A DNA stretch of 64,000 nt from positions 1 through 64,000 of the forward strand of contig NZ_JBHTCT010000005.1 in NCBI RefSeq assembly GCF_042665595.1, given 5' to 3'. Positions 51,072 through 58,970 of this stretch are shown here, in pieces (position 1 is the stretch's first letter; each line of letters starts with the position of its first letter). The position numbers and the translations under genes are program-made. Below the pieces are notes generated by a model, which saw nothing but the letters and a program-made list of their open reading frames with translations, ran no database searches and was not told the DNA's origin. The stretch is from Bhargavaea changchunensis (GTDB lineage Bacteria > Bacillota > Bacilli > Bacillales_A > Planococcaceae).

Positions 51072-51752
51072 TCAACTGAAAAAGACCGTACAAACAACTG
51101 TAATCAAAATCGCGGTCAGAATATAGGCAACCGTGCTGACCGAGCCTTCCCTGTCACTCGTCTCAAAAAGTTTCGCGGTGCCGAAGCCGTGTGACGCGAT
51201 CCCGATACTGAGGCCCCGGGCGACCGGGTGACGGATGCCCAGCTTGTCGAGAATCGGGATGCCGAGAACTGCTCCTCCTATTCCGGCGATCATGACGTAG
51301 ACGACGGTAAGCGAAGGGATGCCGCCGATCATTTCAGAAAGTTCAATGGCAATCGGCGTCGTGGCATTTTTCGGAATGGTCGATGTGGACACGGATGCAT
51401 CCGCCCCGAGCCACTTCGTCAGCAAAAAGCCGCTGAAGAGGCCGAAAAGCCCACCACCAAATACGCCGAGCAGAATTGGTCCAAAGTACTTTTTAACCAT
51501 CGGCAGGTTAAAGTACAACGGATAGGCAAGAGCGACAACAGCGGGTCCAAGCAGCCAGTTCCACAGATTGGCCCCTTTCATAAAGGTTTCATACGGGATG
51601 TCCAGCAAAAGGAGGATCGTTCCAATCAGGAAAGTCGCAACAATCAGCGGTTGCAGCCAGGTCTTTTTGTACCGTTTGTAAAGATAAATGCCAATTGCAT
51701 ATGTACCCAGTGTCAGCAACACACCGAACAAGTAGGTAATGGCCGTGTTCAT
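51072..51752 (-). CDS. lrgB: LrgB family protein (antiholin-like membrane protein)
   Basis: A 226-residue polytopic protein with about six helices. The pattern TYAIGIYLYKRYKKTWLQPL, NWLLGPAVVALAYPLY, SVSTSTIPKNATTPIAIEL and SIGIASHGFGTAKLFE is the LrgB/CidB family. These proteins act in cell death/antiholin or in pyruvate uptake with LrgA. ATG 51752 has GGAAGGGGGAGCCGAG upstream; the earlier open frame is not supported. It overlaps lrgA by 4 bases (ATGA). Confidence 0.93.
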   Translation of the reverse strand: MNTAITYLFGVLLTLGTYAIGIYLYKRYKKTWLQPLIVATFLIGTILLLLDIPYETFMKGANLWNWLLGPAVVALAYPLYFNLPMVKKYFGPILLGVFGGGLFGLFSGFLLTKWLGADASVSTSTIPKNATTPIAIELSEMIGGIPSLTVVYVMIAGIGGAVLGIPILDKLGIRHPVARGLSIGIASHGFGTAKLFETSDREGSVSTVAYILTAILITVVCTVFFS

Positions 51753-52105
51753 CTCGGCTCCCCCTTCCCAACCGACCGTTCGATCGCCCATGCAGTCAGA
51801 GCGATTGTCAGGAGCGTGCTCAAGAGCACCGTCACAAACGATACCGCATTCCATGTCCTGAACAGGTCAAGATAAAGAATGATGGCGACTGTCGTCGGGA
51901 TGAAAAACAATGTGAAGTTCCGGATCAGGATGGATGCACCGTCGGCATGGGTATTCACCGCCAGGTTTTTGAACACGATAATGAACCCGAGCAGCAGGAG
52001 GAGCCCGATGATGCTGCCGGGGATCGGCAAACTGAGCCATGCCTTGACCTGCACACCGAAGTAATAAAACAGAAAAATCAGCGCGAGCTGAACGAATTTT
52101 TTCAT
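51749..52105 (-). CDS. lrgA: LrgA/CidA family holin-like protein
   Basis: A 118-residue membrane protein with four helices: VQLALIFLFYYFGVQVKAW, a PIPGSIIGLLLLLG helix with the family PG-x-I-x-G motif, and a C-terminal helix followed by a basic tail. It is of the LrgA/CidA holin-like family. ATG 52105 is 9 bases from GGGGTGA; the GTG two codons upstream is too close. It is the first gene of lrgA-lrgB; no LytSR two-component gene is adjacent. Confidence 0.88.
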   Translation of the reverse strand: MKKFVQLALIFLFYYFGVQVKAWLSLPIPGSIIGLLLLLGFIIVFKNLAVNTHADGASILIRNFTLFFIPTTVAIILYLDLFRTWNAVSFVTVLLSTLLTIALTAWAIERSVGKGEPR

Positions 52106-52268
52106 GGACACCGGTCACCCCGCCTCATTCGAAAGTCAATCACCTTCTTCCATCTTACCCCTCCTCCCTGCACCGCTCAAGGTACCCCCCGATGAAATGG
52201 AACGAACCCTGCACGAAACAGCCGCTTTCCGGTACAATCGAGTCATCAGGGATAAAGGGGGATCTATC

Positions 52269-53060
52269 ATGGATCTGAAACTGAAGGACAAACATGTACT
52301 GGTCATGGCTTCCAGCAAAGGACTTGGACGCGCCATCGCACTGGAATTCGCAAAAGAAGGAGCTTCCGTCTTCCTGACAAGCAGGAGTTCCGAATCACTT
52401 GACCAAACTGCAGGGGAAATAAAGCAGGAATCCGGAAATGGCAACATCCATTACCATTCGTGCGACATGTCCCGTGAGGAGGATATTTCTGCGCTCTTCC
52501 GTAAAGTCCGTGAAGTTTTCGGCGGTGTTGATGTACTCGTCAACAACACCGGGGGGCCGAAAGCCGGAGGGTTTGCCGGTGTAGATGATGCAGACTGGGT
52601 CCGGGCATTCGAGCAGAACCTGCTGAGCTATACACGCACCATCCGCGAAGTTCTGCCGGGCATGCAGGAAAACAACTGGGGACGCATCATCAATATCTCT
52701 TCCTCCTCCACGAAAGAAGTCATCGACGGACTGATCCTTTCCAATACATTCCGTGCAGGCATGGTCGGCCTGACAAAATCTCTTGCCCGCGAATATGCAG
52801 CTTCAAATATTCTCGTCAATACAGTCGGACCCGGCAGAATCGAAACAGACAGGATCATCGAACTGGACACCGCACGGGCACAGACCATCGGGGTATCACA
52901 GGAAGAGGTCACCGAGAAAGCCAAACAGGGCATCCCGATCGGCCGTTACGGGCAGCCGGCAGAATTTGCCCGTTCCGTCGTTTTCCTCGCCTCAGGCGCC
53001 AATACCTATCTCACCGGCCAGTCCATCGTCATCGACGGCGGCATGCTGAAGGCACTGTAA
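52269..53060 (+). CDS. Short-chain dehydrogenase/reductase family protein with altered active site
   Basis: A 263-residue SDR with a cofactor motif near residues 14-20 (ASSKGLG, replacing the usual TGxxxGxG), NNTGG at 92-96 and INISSSS at 141-147. At the position of the catalytic YxxxK it has SNTFR (S158 and R162 in place of Tyr and Lys), followed by AGMVGLTKSLARE. A known SDR branch has such SNxxR replacements, so this may be a real subfamily rather than decay. Activity cannot be assumed. ATG 52269 has AAAGGGGGATCTATC upstream. Confidence 0.83.
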   Translation: MDLKLKDKHVLVMASSKGLGRAIALEFAKEGASVFLTSRSSESLDQTAGEIKQESGNGNIHYHSCDMSREEDISALFRKVREVFGGVDVLVNNTGGPKAGGFAGVDDADWVRAFEQNLLSYTRTIREVLPGMQENNWGRIINISSSSTKEVIDGLILSNTFRAGMVGLTKSLAREYAASNILVNTVGPGRIETDRIIELDTARAQTIGVSQEEVTEKAKQGIPIGRYGQPAEFARSVVFLASGANTYLTGQSIVIDGGMLKAL

Positions 53061-53076
53061 TTGAATCTGATCGATA

Positions 53077-53109
53077 ACACGGCAAGGAATCCTCTTCCCT
53101 GCCGTGTTC
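53077..53109 (+). terminator. Terminator after the SDR gene
   Basis: AACACGGCA and TGCCGTGTT form a 9-bp stem with a 15-base loop, followed by a weak T-tail. Confidence 0.7.
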
Positions 53110-53237
53110 TGATTTAGGACAGCTTGCCGATATGCAAAATATTTGTTATGCTAGACCAGTTGCAGATTGTGAAATCCATCACATGGGAGAGTGGTCTTAA
53201 CCAAATTCATAACTCAAATAGAATAAGGAGTGATTCA

Positions 53238-54641
53238 ATGACTTCAGTGTCCGTAGACAAGCAGACAACGGCACAAGAAGCACATACTGACGACTATTCA
53301 TTGGACCGCGTCCCCCGTTCCGAACGGAAAATGGGATGGCTGAGCATCACGAATATCACATTCGGAATCGCCACTGCGATCTTCTACTTCCAAATGGGCA
53401 GTGTCATGGCTCTGCAGTTCGGCGCCATCAACGCCCTGATCTCCTCAGCTTACGCGATTATCGTCGCCGGCATCCTCGGTTCGTTTATCGCCTATTTCTC
53501 CGCGAAATCCGGCATGAACGTCAACCTGATGTCAAGGGGCGGCGGATTCGGATATATCGGCGCCTCGCTCACGTCCCTGATCTACGCATCAAACTTTATC
53601 CTCTATGTTGCGTTTGAAGGACTGATCCTGGTCGCCGCCGTCCACACTTTCTTCCCTTCCATCCCCGAATGGATGCTCATCGTTGTCTTCGGATCCATTG
53701 TCATCCCGCTGAACTGGTTCGGCATCAAGCAGTTGGACAAGCTGCAGAAATGGTCGCTTCCGATCTTCTTCATCTTCCTGATCGCGGCGATCGTCTTCTC
53801 CTTTCTCACTCCGTCCGTTTATGAAGGCTCGTTCTGGACCTTCATGCCGGAAGGTGTCGAGGTCGGAGGTACAGCACTTCTGGCTTGTATCGGGATGCAC
53901 CACGGCATCATGGGGCTCACCGCCCTGCTTGCATCCGACTACTCCCGGTTCCTTAAGCCTGAGGATATCAAAAAGGGATCCGTCATCATTGGATTTGTCC
54001 CTCAGATTTTCTGCTTCGGCGTTATGGGAGGTCTCGGAATCTGGTTTGGCGTCCGTCTCGGCGAAGCCAATCCGGGCGTCTACATTGTAACCCTCCTGGG
54101 ACTTGGCGGCGCACTGTTTACGCTGCTGACACAGCTCCGCATCAACGTAACCAACATCTACAGCGCCTCGCTGTCCCTCTCGAACTTCTTTGAAAACATG
54201 TTCCGCTTCACGCCGGGCCGCCGCTTCTGGGTGGTCGTAGCGGGCGTTATCGGGATCATGCTGATGCTCGGCGGCATTGTTGACCACCTGGGCGCTGTCA
54301 TGACATTCCAGGGCGTCTTCCTGCTCGCATGGGCCGCGGTGCTTGTCGCCGATGCGCTCATCGTGAAGAAGATGCTGAAAATCGGGCCGCTCTACTACGA
54401 GGCCCGTCAGCAATACCTGTATAAGTGGAACCCGGTCGGAACAGTTGCACTCATCGTAGCGAGTGTTCTCGGCACCATTGCCGCGCTTGGCTTCATGGGT
54501 GAATTCCTCGCAAGCACAGCGGCATTTTTCGCGGCAATCCTTGCCGCCATCCTGACCGTTGTCCTGGCGATCGCGACCAAGGGCCGCTATTACATGAGAA
54601 AACAGCCGGAGGAAGTTCCAGAGGAAGATTTTATTGCCTGA
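53238..54641 (+). CDS. NCS1 family purine/cytosine permease
   Basis: A 467-residue protein with about 12 membrane helices. The cytosolic N-terminus is followed by a first helix WLSITNITFGIATAIFYFQMGS and GGGFGYIGASLTSLIYASNFI, patterns of the cytosine permease/NCS1 family (CodB type). Later helices include GMHHGIMGLTALLASDYSRF. It likely imports a nucleobase or related heterocycle; the substrate is unclear. ATG 53238 follows AAGGAGTGATTCA. It is monocistronic, with a strong terminator shared with the convergent actP. Confidence 0.88.
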   Translation: MTSVSVDKQTTAQEAHTDDYSLDRVPRSERKMGWLSITNITFGIATAIFYFQMGSVMALQFGAINALISSAYAIIVAGILGSFIAYFSAKSGMNVNLMSRGGGFGYIGASLTSLIYASNFILYVAFEGLILVAAVHTFFPSIPEWMLIVVFGSIVIPLNWFGIKQLDKLQKWSLPIFFIFLIAAIVFSFLTPSVYEGSFWTFMPEGVEVGGTALLACIGMHHGIMGLTALLASDYSRFLKPEDIKKGSVIIGFVPQIFCFGVMGGLGIWFGVRLGEANPGVYIVTLLGLGGALFTLLTQLRINVTNIYSASLSLSNFFENMFRFTPGRRFWVVVAGVIGIMLMLGGIVDHLGAVMTFQGVFLLAWAAVLVADALIVKKMLKIGPLYYEARQQYLYKWNPVGTVALIVASVLGTIAALGFMGEFLASTAAFFAAILAAILTVVLAIATKGRYYMRKQPEEVPEEDFIA

Positions 54642-54685
54642 CCTTTCGGCCCTGTCCCACTGCTCCCGGATTCACAATTGCATAG

Positions 54686-54727
54686 AAAAAACCGCTTCCG
54701 ACGGAAATCCGTCCGGAGCGGTTTTTT
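54686..54727. terminator. Bidirectional terminator between the permease gene and actP
   Basis: AAAAAACCGCT and AGCGGTTTTTT form an 11-bp stem with GACGGA/TCCGTC pairing inside. Confidence 0.9.
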
Positions 54728-54735
54728 GTTCGTTT

Positions 54736-56265
54736 TTATTCGCGGTATCCGGTGTTCGCACGTACCGATACCTCTGCAAAGCGCCGGGCGTCCGACTCTT
54801 TCGAGAGAATCGTGCCGAGCCAGCCGCCGAGGAATCCGAGCGGCACGGATACGATCGCCGGGTTCGTTAGAGGGAAAAGCGGTTCTCCAACAAACATTGC
54901 GGCACCGGCTTCCGGTGACAAAACGTTCGGGCTCACGGCCACGAGGACGAGTGCCGAAATGAGTCCGAACAGCATTGCGGTCAGGGCGCCGGTCGTGTTG
55001 AACCGTTTCCAGTAGATTGTGTACAGGATGACAGGCAAGTTCGCACTTGCCGCCACACAGAAAGCAAGCGAGACCAGGAAGGCCACGTTCAGCGACTGCG
55101 CTCCGAGCGCAAGGAGAATCGAGAAGACCGACACCCATAGGGATGCCTGGCGTGCAGCCTTCATCTCCTGTTGCTGTGTGGCTTGTCCCTTCTTGATGAT
55201 CTGGCCGTAGATGTCATGCGCGAATGCCGACGCACCCGTCAGAACGAGGCCTGCGACTACCGCTAGGATCGTAGCGAAGGCCACCGCTGAGACAAACGAC
55301 ATGAGCAAGTCGCCGCCGAGCGCTTCCGCAAGCAGCGGAGCGGCCATGTTACCGGCCGGGTTCGCAGCCACAATTGCCTCATGTCCCACAAATGCCGCCG
55401 CGCCGAAGCCGAGGAAGATGGTCAGGATATAGAAGATCCCGACAATCCAAGTTGCCGTGACTACGGAGCTCCGTGCCGTCTTGGCATCCTTGACTGTGAA
55501 GAAGCGCATCAGAATATGCGGCAGCCCGGCTGTACCGAGGACAAGCGCCAGCATGAGAGAAATCGTATCAAGCGGGACCGTATACTTGAGTCCCGGCTGC
55601 AGGAACGCCTCTCCGTGGGCGGTCGCCGTCTTGACCTCGCTGAACATCGTCATGATGCTGAAGTCGAAGCGGGCAAAGACCAGGACCGCGATGACGACTG
55701 TACCGAGCATAAGCAGGACCGCCTTGACGATCTGAACCCAGCTCGTTGCCGTCATTCCGCCGAACAGGACATAGATCGTCATCATGACGCCGACGATAAG
55801 TACCGCGATCCAATAAGGAATTCCGAACAGAAGCTGGATCAGTGCGCCGGCACCCACAAGTTGCGCAATCATATAGAAAATGACGATGGTGATCGTGCTG
55901 AACGCTGCTGCCGCACGAACCTTTTTCGCATCAAATCGTGAATTGATCATATCCGCAAGCGTATATTTGCCGAGGTTCCGAAGCGGTTCCGCAACCAGGA
56001 ACATCACAACCAAATACGCAATCAGGAAGCCGATGGAATAAAAGAATCCGTCAAACCCGAAAAGTGCGATCATCCCGGCGATTCCGAGGAATGATGCGGC
56101 GGACAAGTAGTCCCCCGCGATGGCAAGGCCGTTTTGCCAGCCGGTGAGTCCCCCGCCGGCCGTGTAGAACTCACCCGCGGTGGTCGTGCGCTTGGCCGCC
56201 CACCACGTGATGAACAGTGTAAGAAGTACAATAGATAAAAACAGGACTATGACTGTTGTGCTCAA
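54736..56265 (-). CDS. actP: Cation acetate symporter ActP (YwcA-like)
   Basis: A 509-residue sodium:solute symporter with about 13 helices. The pattern WWAAKRTTTAGEFYTAGGGLTGWQNGLAIAGDYLSAASFLG at the start is characteristic of ActP. It imports acetate and other short carboxylates with a cation. The start is TTG 56265 with AAGGGGGATAAGC upstream. It follows the DUF485 gene after 2 bases, the usual ywcB-ywcA order. A cre-like site in the DUF485 start suggests catabolite control. Confidence 0.93.
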   Translation of the reverse strand: MSTTVIVLFLSIVLLTLFITWWAAKRTTTAGEFYTAGGGLTGWQNGLAIAGDYLSAASFLGIAGMIALFGFDGFFYSIGFLIAYLVVMFLVAEPLRNLGKYTLADMINSRFDAKKVRAAAAFSTITIVIFYMIAQLVGAGALIQLLFGIPYWIAVLIVGVMMTIYVLFGGMTATSWVQIVKAVLLMLGTVVIAVLVFARFDFSIMTMFSEVKTATAHGEAFLQPGLKYTVPLDTISLMLALVLGTAGLPHILMRFFTVKDAKTARSSVVTATWIVGIFYILTIFLGFGAAAFVGHEAIVAANPAGNMAAPLLAEALGGDLLMSFVSAVAFATILAVVAGLVLTGASAFAHDIYGQIIKKGQATQQQEMKAARQASLWVSVFSILLALGAQSLNVAFLVSLAFCVAASANLPVILYTIYWKRFNTTGALTAMLFGLISALVLVAVSPNVLSPEAGAAMFVGEPLFPLTNPAIVSVPLGFLGGWLGTILSKESDARRFAEVSVRANTGYRE

Positions 56266-56267
56266 GC

Positions 56268-56645
56268 TTATCCCCCCTTGATCTCTGTCTCGACAATCTC
56301 ATCTGCATCCTTGTCGAACTTCTGGAACTTCCTGACGTACACCGTGCAGAGGACCCATGTCATGATGAACTGGGCGGACGCATAAATCCAAGCCCAGGAT
56401 ATATCACCGATCGCCGGTCTCTCCAGGACATTGGTATACGATGTCAGGATCGGTAAGGTGAAATAGAACACCAGGAAGAAAATCGTCAGCGGTAAGATGA
56501 ACTTCTTCTTCTTCTCCAATAGCGTTCTAAAGCGGCTGCTATCCGCGACCCGAGCAAAGTCAATTTCCGCCTTTCGGCCCGGCGTTTTCCGCTGCTTCGC
56601 TTTCGAAGTTGTACGCTCTTCTGTGTAAACGCTTCCAGCCTTCAT
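56268..56645 (-). CDS. DUF485 small membrane protein (YwcB-like)
   Basis: A 125-residue protein with a charged N-terminal half and two membrane helices (FILPLTIFFLVFYFTLPIL and WAWIYASAQFIMTWVLCTVY), followed by a Lys/Asp-rich tail. DUF485 proteins are regularly encoded with acetate symporters and are thought to assist them. ATG 56645 has AAGGGGGTAATCTTTCA upstream; the longer frame begins within the promoter. It is first in the operon with actP. Confidence 0.9.
   Translation of the reverse strand: MKAGSVYTEERTTSKAKQRKTPGRKAEIDFARVADSSRFRTLLEKKKKFILPLTIFFLVFYFTLPILTSYTNVLERPAIGDISWAWIYASAQFIMTWVLCTVYVRKFQKFDKDADEIVETEIKGG
56624..56637. promoter_or_regulatory. Candidate CcpA (cre) site in the 5' end of the DUF485-actP operon
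   Basis: TGTAAACGCTTCCA matches the cre consensus TGWAANCGNTNWCA with one mismatch. It lies within the first codons of the DUF485 gene, where it could block elongation. Confidence 0.5.
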
Positions 56646-56687
56646 TGAAAGATTACCCCCTTCGCTATTACACGAAATAATAGGTCT

Positions 56688-56716
56688 ATTGTAGAATAGG
56701 GTAAGTAAATATTCAA
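56688..56716 (-). promoter_or_regulatory. SigA-type promoter of the DUF485-actP operon
   Basis: On the minus strand TTGAAT (56716-56711), 17 bases and TACAAT (56693-56688). Transcription would start near 56681, about 36 bases before the ATG. Confidence 0.65.
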
Positions 56717-56875
56717 AAGGTTTTTTAGATTCTGTTAAAAATGGTATTTTAGTCTTAACGGTTTTGATCAGCACCAATCTATAAAGGCCCGTTTGATTTC
56801 CGTTACAAATTTAGAAGCAATGTTTTGCAGAAGGTTTGATGAGTAGATTAGAAAATACCCCCTGTTTCTCTGTTT

Positions 56876-56901
56876 GTTTAAATATATAAAGACAAGGCAA
56901 T
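56876..56901 (+). promoter_or_regulatory. Possible SigB-type promoter of the DUF3243 gene
   Basis: GTTTAA (56876-56881), 14 bases, GGCAAT (56896-56901). The -35 is perfect for SigB; the -10 is off by one position from GGGAAT. Tentative. Confidence 0.35.
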
Positions 56902-56949
56902 ATTGAATAAAAGACTTATATAAAAACTGAATCTGAGAGGAGCCCAATC

Positions 56950-57255
56950 GTGGACCAATTCAATGATAAGATCGAAAATCAGATGCACGACTACGACAGC
57001 GAGGAAAAAGACCAGATCCTGGAGAACTTTAACCATTTCAAACAATTTCTCTCCCATAAAGTGGATCAAGGCGAAAAGATGGGACTGAGCGAGGAACAAC
57101 TTGCAAATACGGCGGAAATGGTCGCCAATTACCTGATGAAACATGAAGAGCCCCGGAATCGGGAAGAACACCTGCTGCACCAGCTTTGGCAGGTAGCCGA
57201 TAAGGAACAGCAGCATACACTCGCTCATCTGCTGATTCGCCTCGTTCAACAATAA
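56950..57255 (+). CDS. DUF3243 family protein
   Basis: A 101-residue charged helical protein. The sequence HFKQFLSHKVDQGEKMGLSEEQLANTAEMVANYLMKHEEPRNREEHLL matches the DUF3243/YmfJ family of unknown function. It lacks signal or membrane segments. The start is GTG 56950 behind GAGAGGAGCCCAATC. It is transcribed away from actP, and a strong terminator follows. (Motif quoted in pieces: HFKQFLSHKVDQ, GLSEEQLANTAE, KHEEPRNREEHLL.). Confidence 0.85.
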   Translation: MDQFNDKIENQMHDYDSEEKDQILENFNHFKQFLSHKVDQGEKMGLSEEQLANTAEMVANYLMKHEEPRNREEHLLHQLWQVADKEQQHTLAHLLIRLVQQ

Positions 57256-57306
57256 CCATCGTGTCGCCCGTTACAGACTGCTCCCTGTCTGCAAGGCGGA
57301 TTATCG

Positions 57307-57346
57307 AAAAAAGCAGCATTCCCCGCAGATAGGAATGCCGCTTTTT
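57307..57346. terminator. Bidirectional terminator between the DUF3243 and DinB genes
   Basis: AAAAAGC/GCTTTTT outer and GCATTCC/GGAATGC inner stems, with T-runs on both strands. Confidence 0.88.
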
Positions 57347-57347
57347 G

Positions 57348-57815
57348 TTATTGAAATAATTGAATTCCCGGGTCTTTCCCCATCCGGACCAGCATCGAAT
57401 GAAGCTGTGCCCGGTGGTGTGCCATATGGGTGAGGATCTGGACGAGCCAGCCCAATCGGGTATCCGCCGTTCCCCACCAGGATGTGGTGGTCTCATTCAA
57501 CTCCGCTTCGCTATACCCGCCGTACCGTTTTTTGAGACCTTCCAGGTTGTAGCGGAGAGCAACGCGGATTTCTTCCGGGGAGTTTAATTCCGCCGACCGA
57601 TAGTAGACAGCCATCTCCATTTCGGTCGCTTCATCGGATATACGGGCGTCCGCTTCGCAGATCAGAGCGATATGCGAGAGCAGTTCACCGAGCGACCGCT
57701 TTTCCGGGTCCGGACGGTAACCGAAGTCTTCCCCGGCCAGGTTGGAGGTCATCTGCATGACCGTACCTGAAAGCCACTCGAGATGCTGAAAAATACGGCT
57801 GCAGACTTCATTCAT
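57348..57815 (-). CDS. DinB family protein
   Basis: A 155-residue four-helix protein. The DinB/YfiT-like pattern includes LGELLSHIALICEADARIS in the second helix, whose histidine is a likely metal ligand, and LVQILTHMAHHRAQLHSML with further histidines near the end. Such proteins bind a divalent metal and some are thiol-dependent transferases; the activity here is unknown. It overlaps the pcp stop by 8 bases and is the last gene of a three-gene operon. Confidence 0.85.
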   Translation of the reverse strand: MNEVCSRIFQHLEWLSGTVMQMTSNLAGEDFGYRPDPEKRSLGELLSHIALICEADARISDEATEMEMAVYYRSAELNSPEEIRVALRYNLEGLKKRYGGYSEAELNETTTSWWGTADTRLGWLVQILTHMAHHRAQLHSMLVRMGKDPGIQLFQ

Positions 57816-58428
57816 TCATAGGTTTACCTGCAATGGTCTCCAAGCAGATCCTGACTCCCCGGAGCAGGTCCTCATGGCTCCAGCTTGGAATTTTCCCATG
57901 ACGGATTCCCAGCTCGTGCGAAGCAGGAATATGGATAAAGCCGGATTTCATCTCCGGATTCTCCGTCTTGGCGTAGTGAAGGCCGGCGTACATCACGTTG
58001 TTGCACAGATAGGCGCCGGCTGTGTTGGAGATTTCAGCCGGGAGTCCGGCTTCAAGCAATGCATTGACCATCCCGCGGACAGGAAGCGTTGAGAAGTAGG
58101 CGTCTGCCGCCTCTTCTTCGATCGGCTCGTCTACCGGAGTATGACCCTCATTGTCTGCCGCTCCATCTTTTACGTTCACCGCAATCCGTTCAGGTGTGAT
58201 TTTGTACCGTCCGGCGGCCAGACCAAGGGAAACCGTGACATCCGGTTCCACTTCACGGATCAGCCCGATCAGCCTGGCGGATGCCTTGCTGAAGTCGACA
58301 GGCAAGATCCGGGTGCAAATCTGATAGTCTCCGATGACAGCTCTGTCAAGCTCTTCCGCAATCCGCATCGTCGGATTCACGGGATAGTCAAGGAACGGTT
58401 CAAAGCCCGTGAGTAAAATGGTTTTCAT
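57808..58428 (-). CDS. pcp: Pyroglutamyl-peptidase I
   Basis: A 206-residue cysteine peptidase that removes N-terminal pyroglutamate from peptides. The catalytic triad is visible as E80 (in TPERIAVN), C142 (GAYLCNNVMY) and H166 (FIHIPASHE), at the standard positions of Pcp. The start LLTGFEPF is also typical. ATG 58428 has AAGGAAGTGATAGGT upstream. It begins 5 bases after the thioesterase stop and overlaps the DinB gene. Confidence 0.95.
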   Translation of the reverse strand: MKTILLTGFEPFLDYPVNPTMRIAEELDRAVIGDYQICTRILPVDFSKASARLIGLIREVEPDVTVSLGLAAGRYKITPERIAVNVKDGAADNEGHTPVDEPIEEEAADAYFSTLPVRGMVNALLEAGLPAEISNTAGAYLCNNVMYAGLHYAKTENPEMKSGFIHIPASHELGIRHGKIPSWSHEDLLRGVRICLETIAGKPMNE

Positions 58429-58433
58429 ACCTA

Positions 58434-58844
58434 TCACTTCCTTGTCGTTGATACTTTGAATGTAGCAGTGGCATAGCCGATCAGTTCCCCTGCCTGGTTA
58501 TGCAGTTTCCCTTCCATCAGGACGGTACTCCGGTTTTGATTGATCAATGCCGCATGGGCAGTCATGGCTTCCCCGATCAGCGGTTTGAGGAACTGTGTCT
58601 GCATCTGGATTGTGACGGGTGCCTCAAAACCCAGCTGGCGGATTTTCAGACCCATCATCGTATCGAGGATGCTCATATAAACGCCTCCGTGCACCGTGCT
58701 CTGGACATTGTCCAGTTCCTTTTTATAAGGGAGGTACAGTTCGACATCCTCCTCATCCAGCCTGGTGATTTGTAGTCCGAGATACCGGAAAAACTCGCTT
58801 GTTTCAAAATCCGCGCGGATGCGGTCTAAGTCGGTTGCAATCAT
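58434..58844 (-). CDS. PaaI-like hotdog thioesterase
   Basis: A 136-residue hotdog-fold thioesterase. The family pattern VQSTVHGGVYMSILDTMMGL (with the conserved HGG and catalytic D/E) and MQTQFLKPLIG is present. It probably hydrolyses an acyl-CoA; the substrate is unknown. The ATG has AAAGGGGTAAGACAAC upstream. It is the first gene of thioesterase-pcp-DinB. Confidence 0.86.
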   Translation of the reverse strand: MIATDLDRIRADFETSEFFRYLGLQITRLDEEDVELYLPYKKELDNVQSTVHGGVYMSILDTMMGLKIRQLGFEAPVTIQMQTQFLKPLIGEAMTAHAALINQNRSTVLMEGKLHNQAGELIGYATATFKVSTTRK

Positions 58845-58924
58845 GTTGTCTTACCCCTTTGTCTGATGAATGGAATAGTTTCAGTATACCACTTCATTCC
58901 TGCTAAGGTTTGGGGGCCTCATAC

Positions 58925-58957
58925 AAAAAACGGAGACCGCTCCGTGGAGGGTCTCCG
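58925..58957 (-). terminator. Terminator after mccB
   Basis: CGGAGACC and GGTCTCCG form an 8-bp stem with a CTCC/GGAG inner pair; six T follow on the minus strand. Confidence 0.88.
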
Positions 58958-58970
58958 CTGTTTCGTTGAC

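Noticed and set aside
53589..54413. Minus-strand open frame of 274 codons opposite the NCS1 permease gene
   Set aside because: Antisense shadow of a membrane-protein gene; highly charged and unlike any protein, with no start signal.
55381..55941. + strand open frame opposite actP
   Set aside because: Antisense shadow with repeated Asp/Arg-rich low complexity; no promoter or ribosome site.
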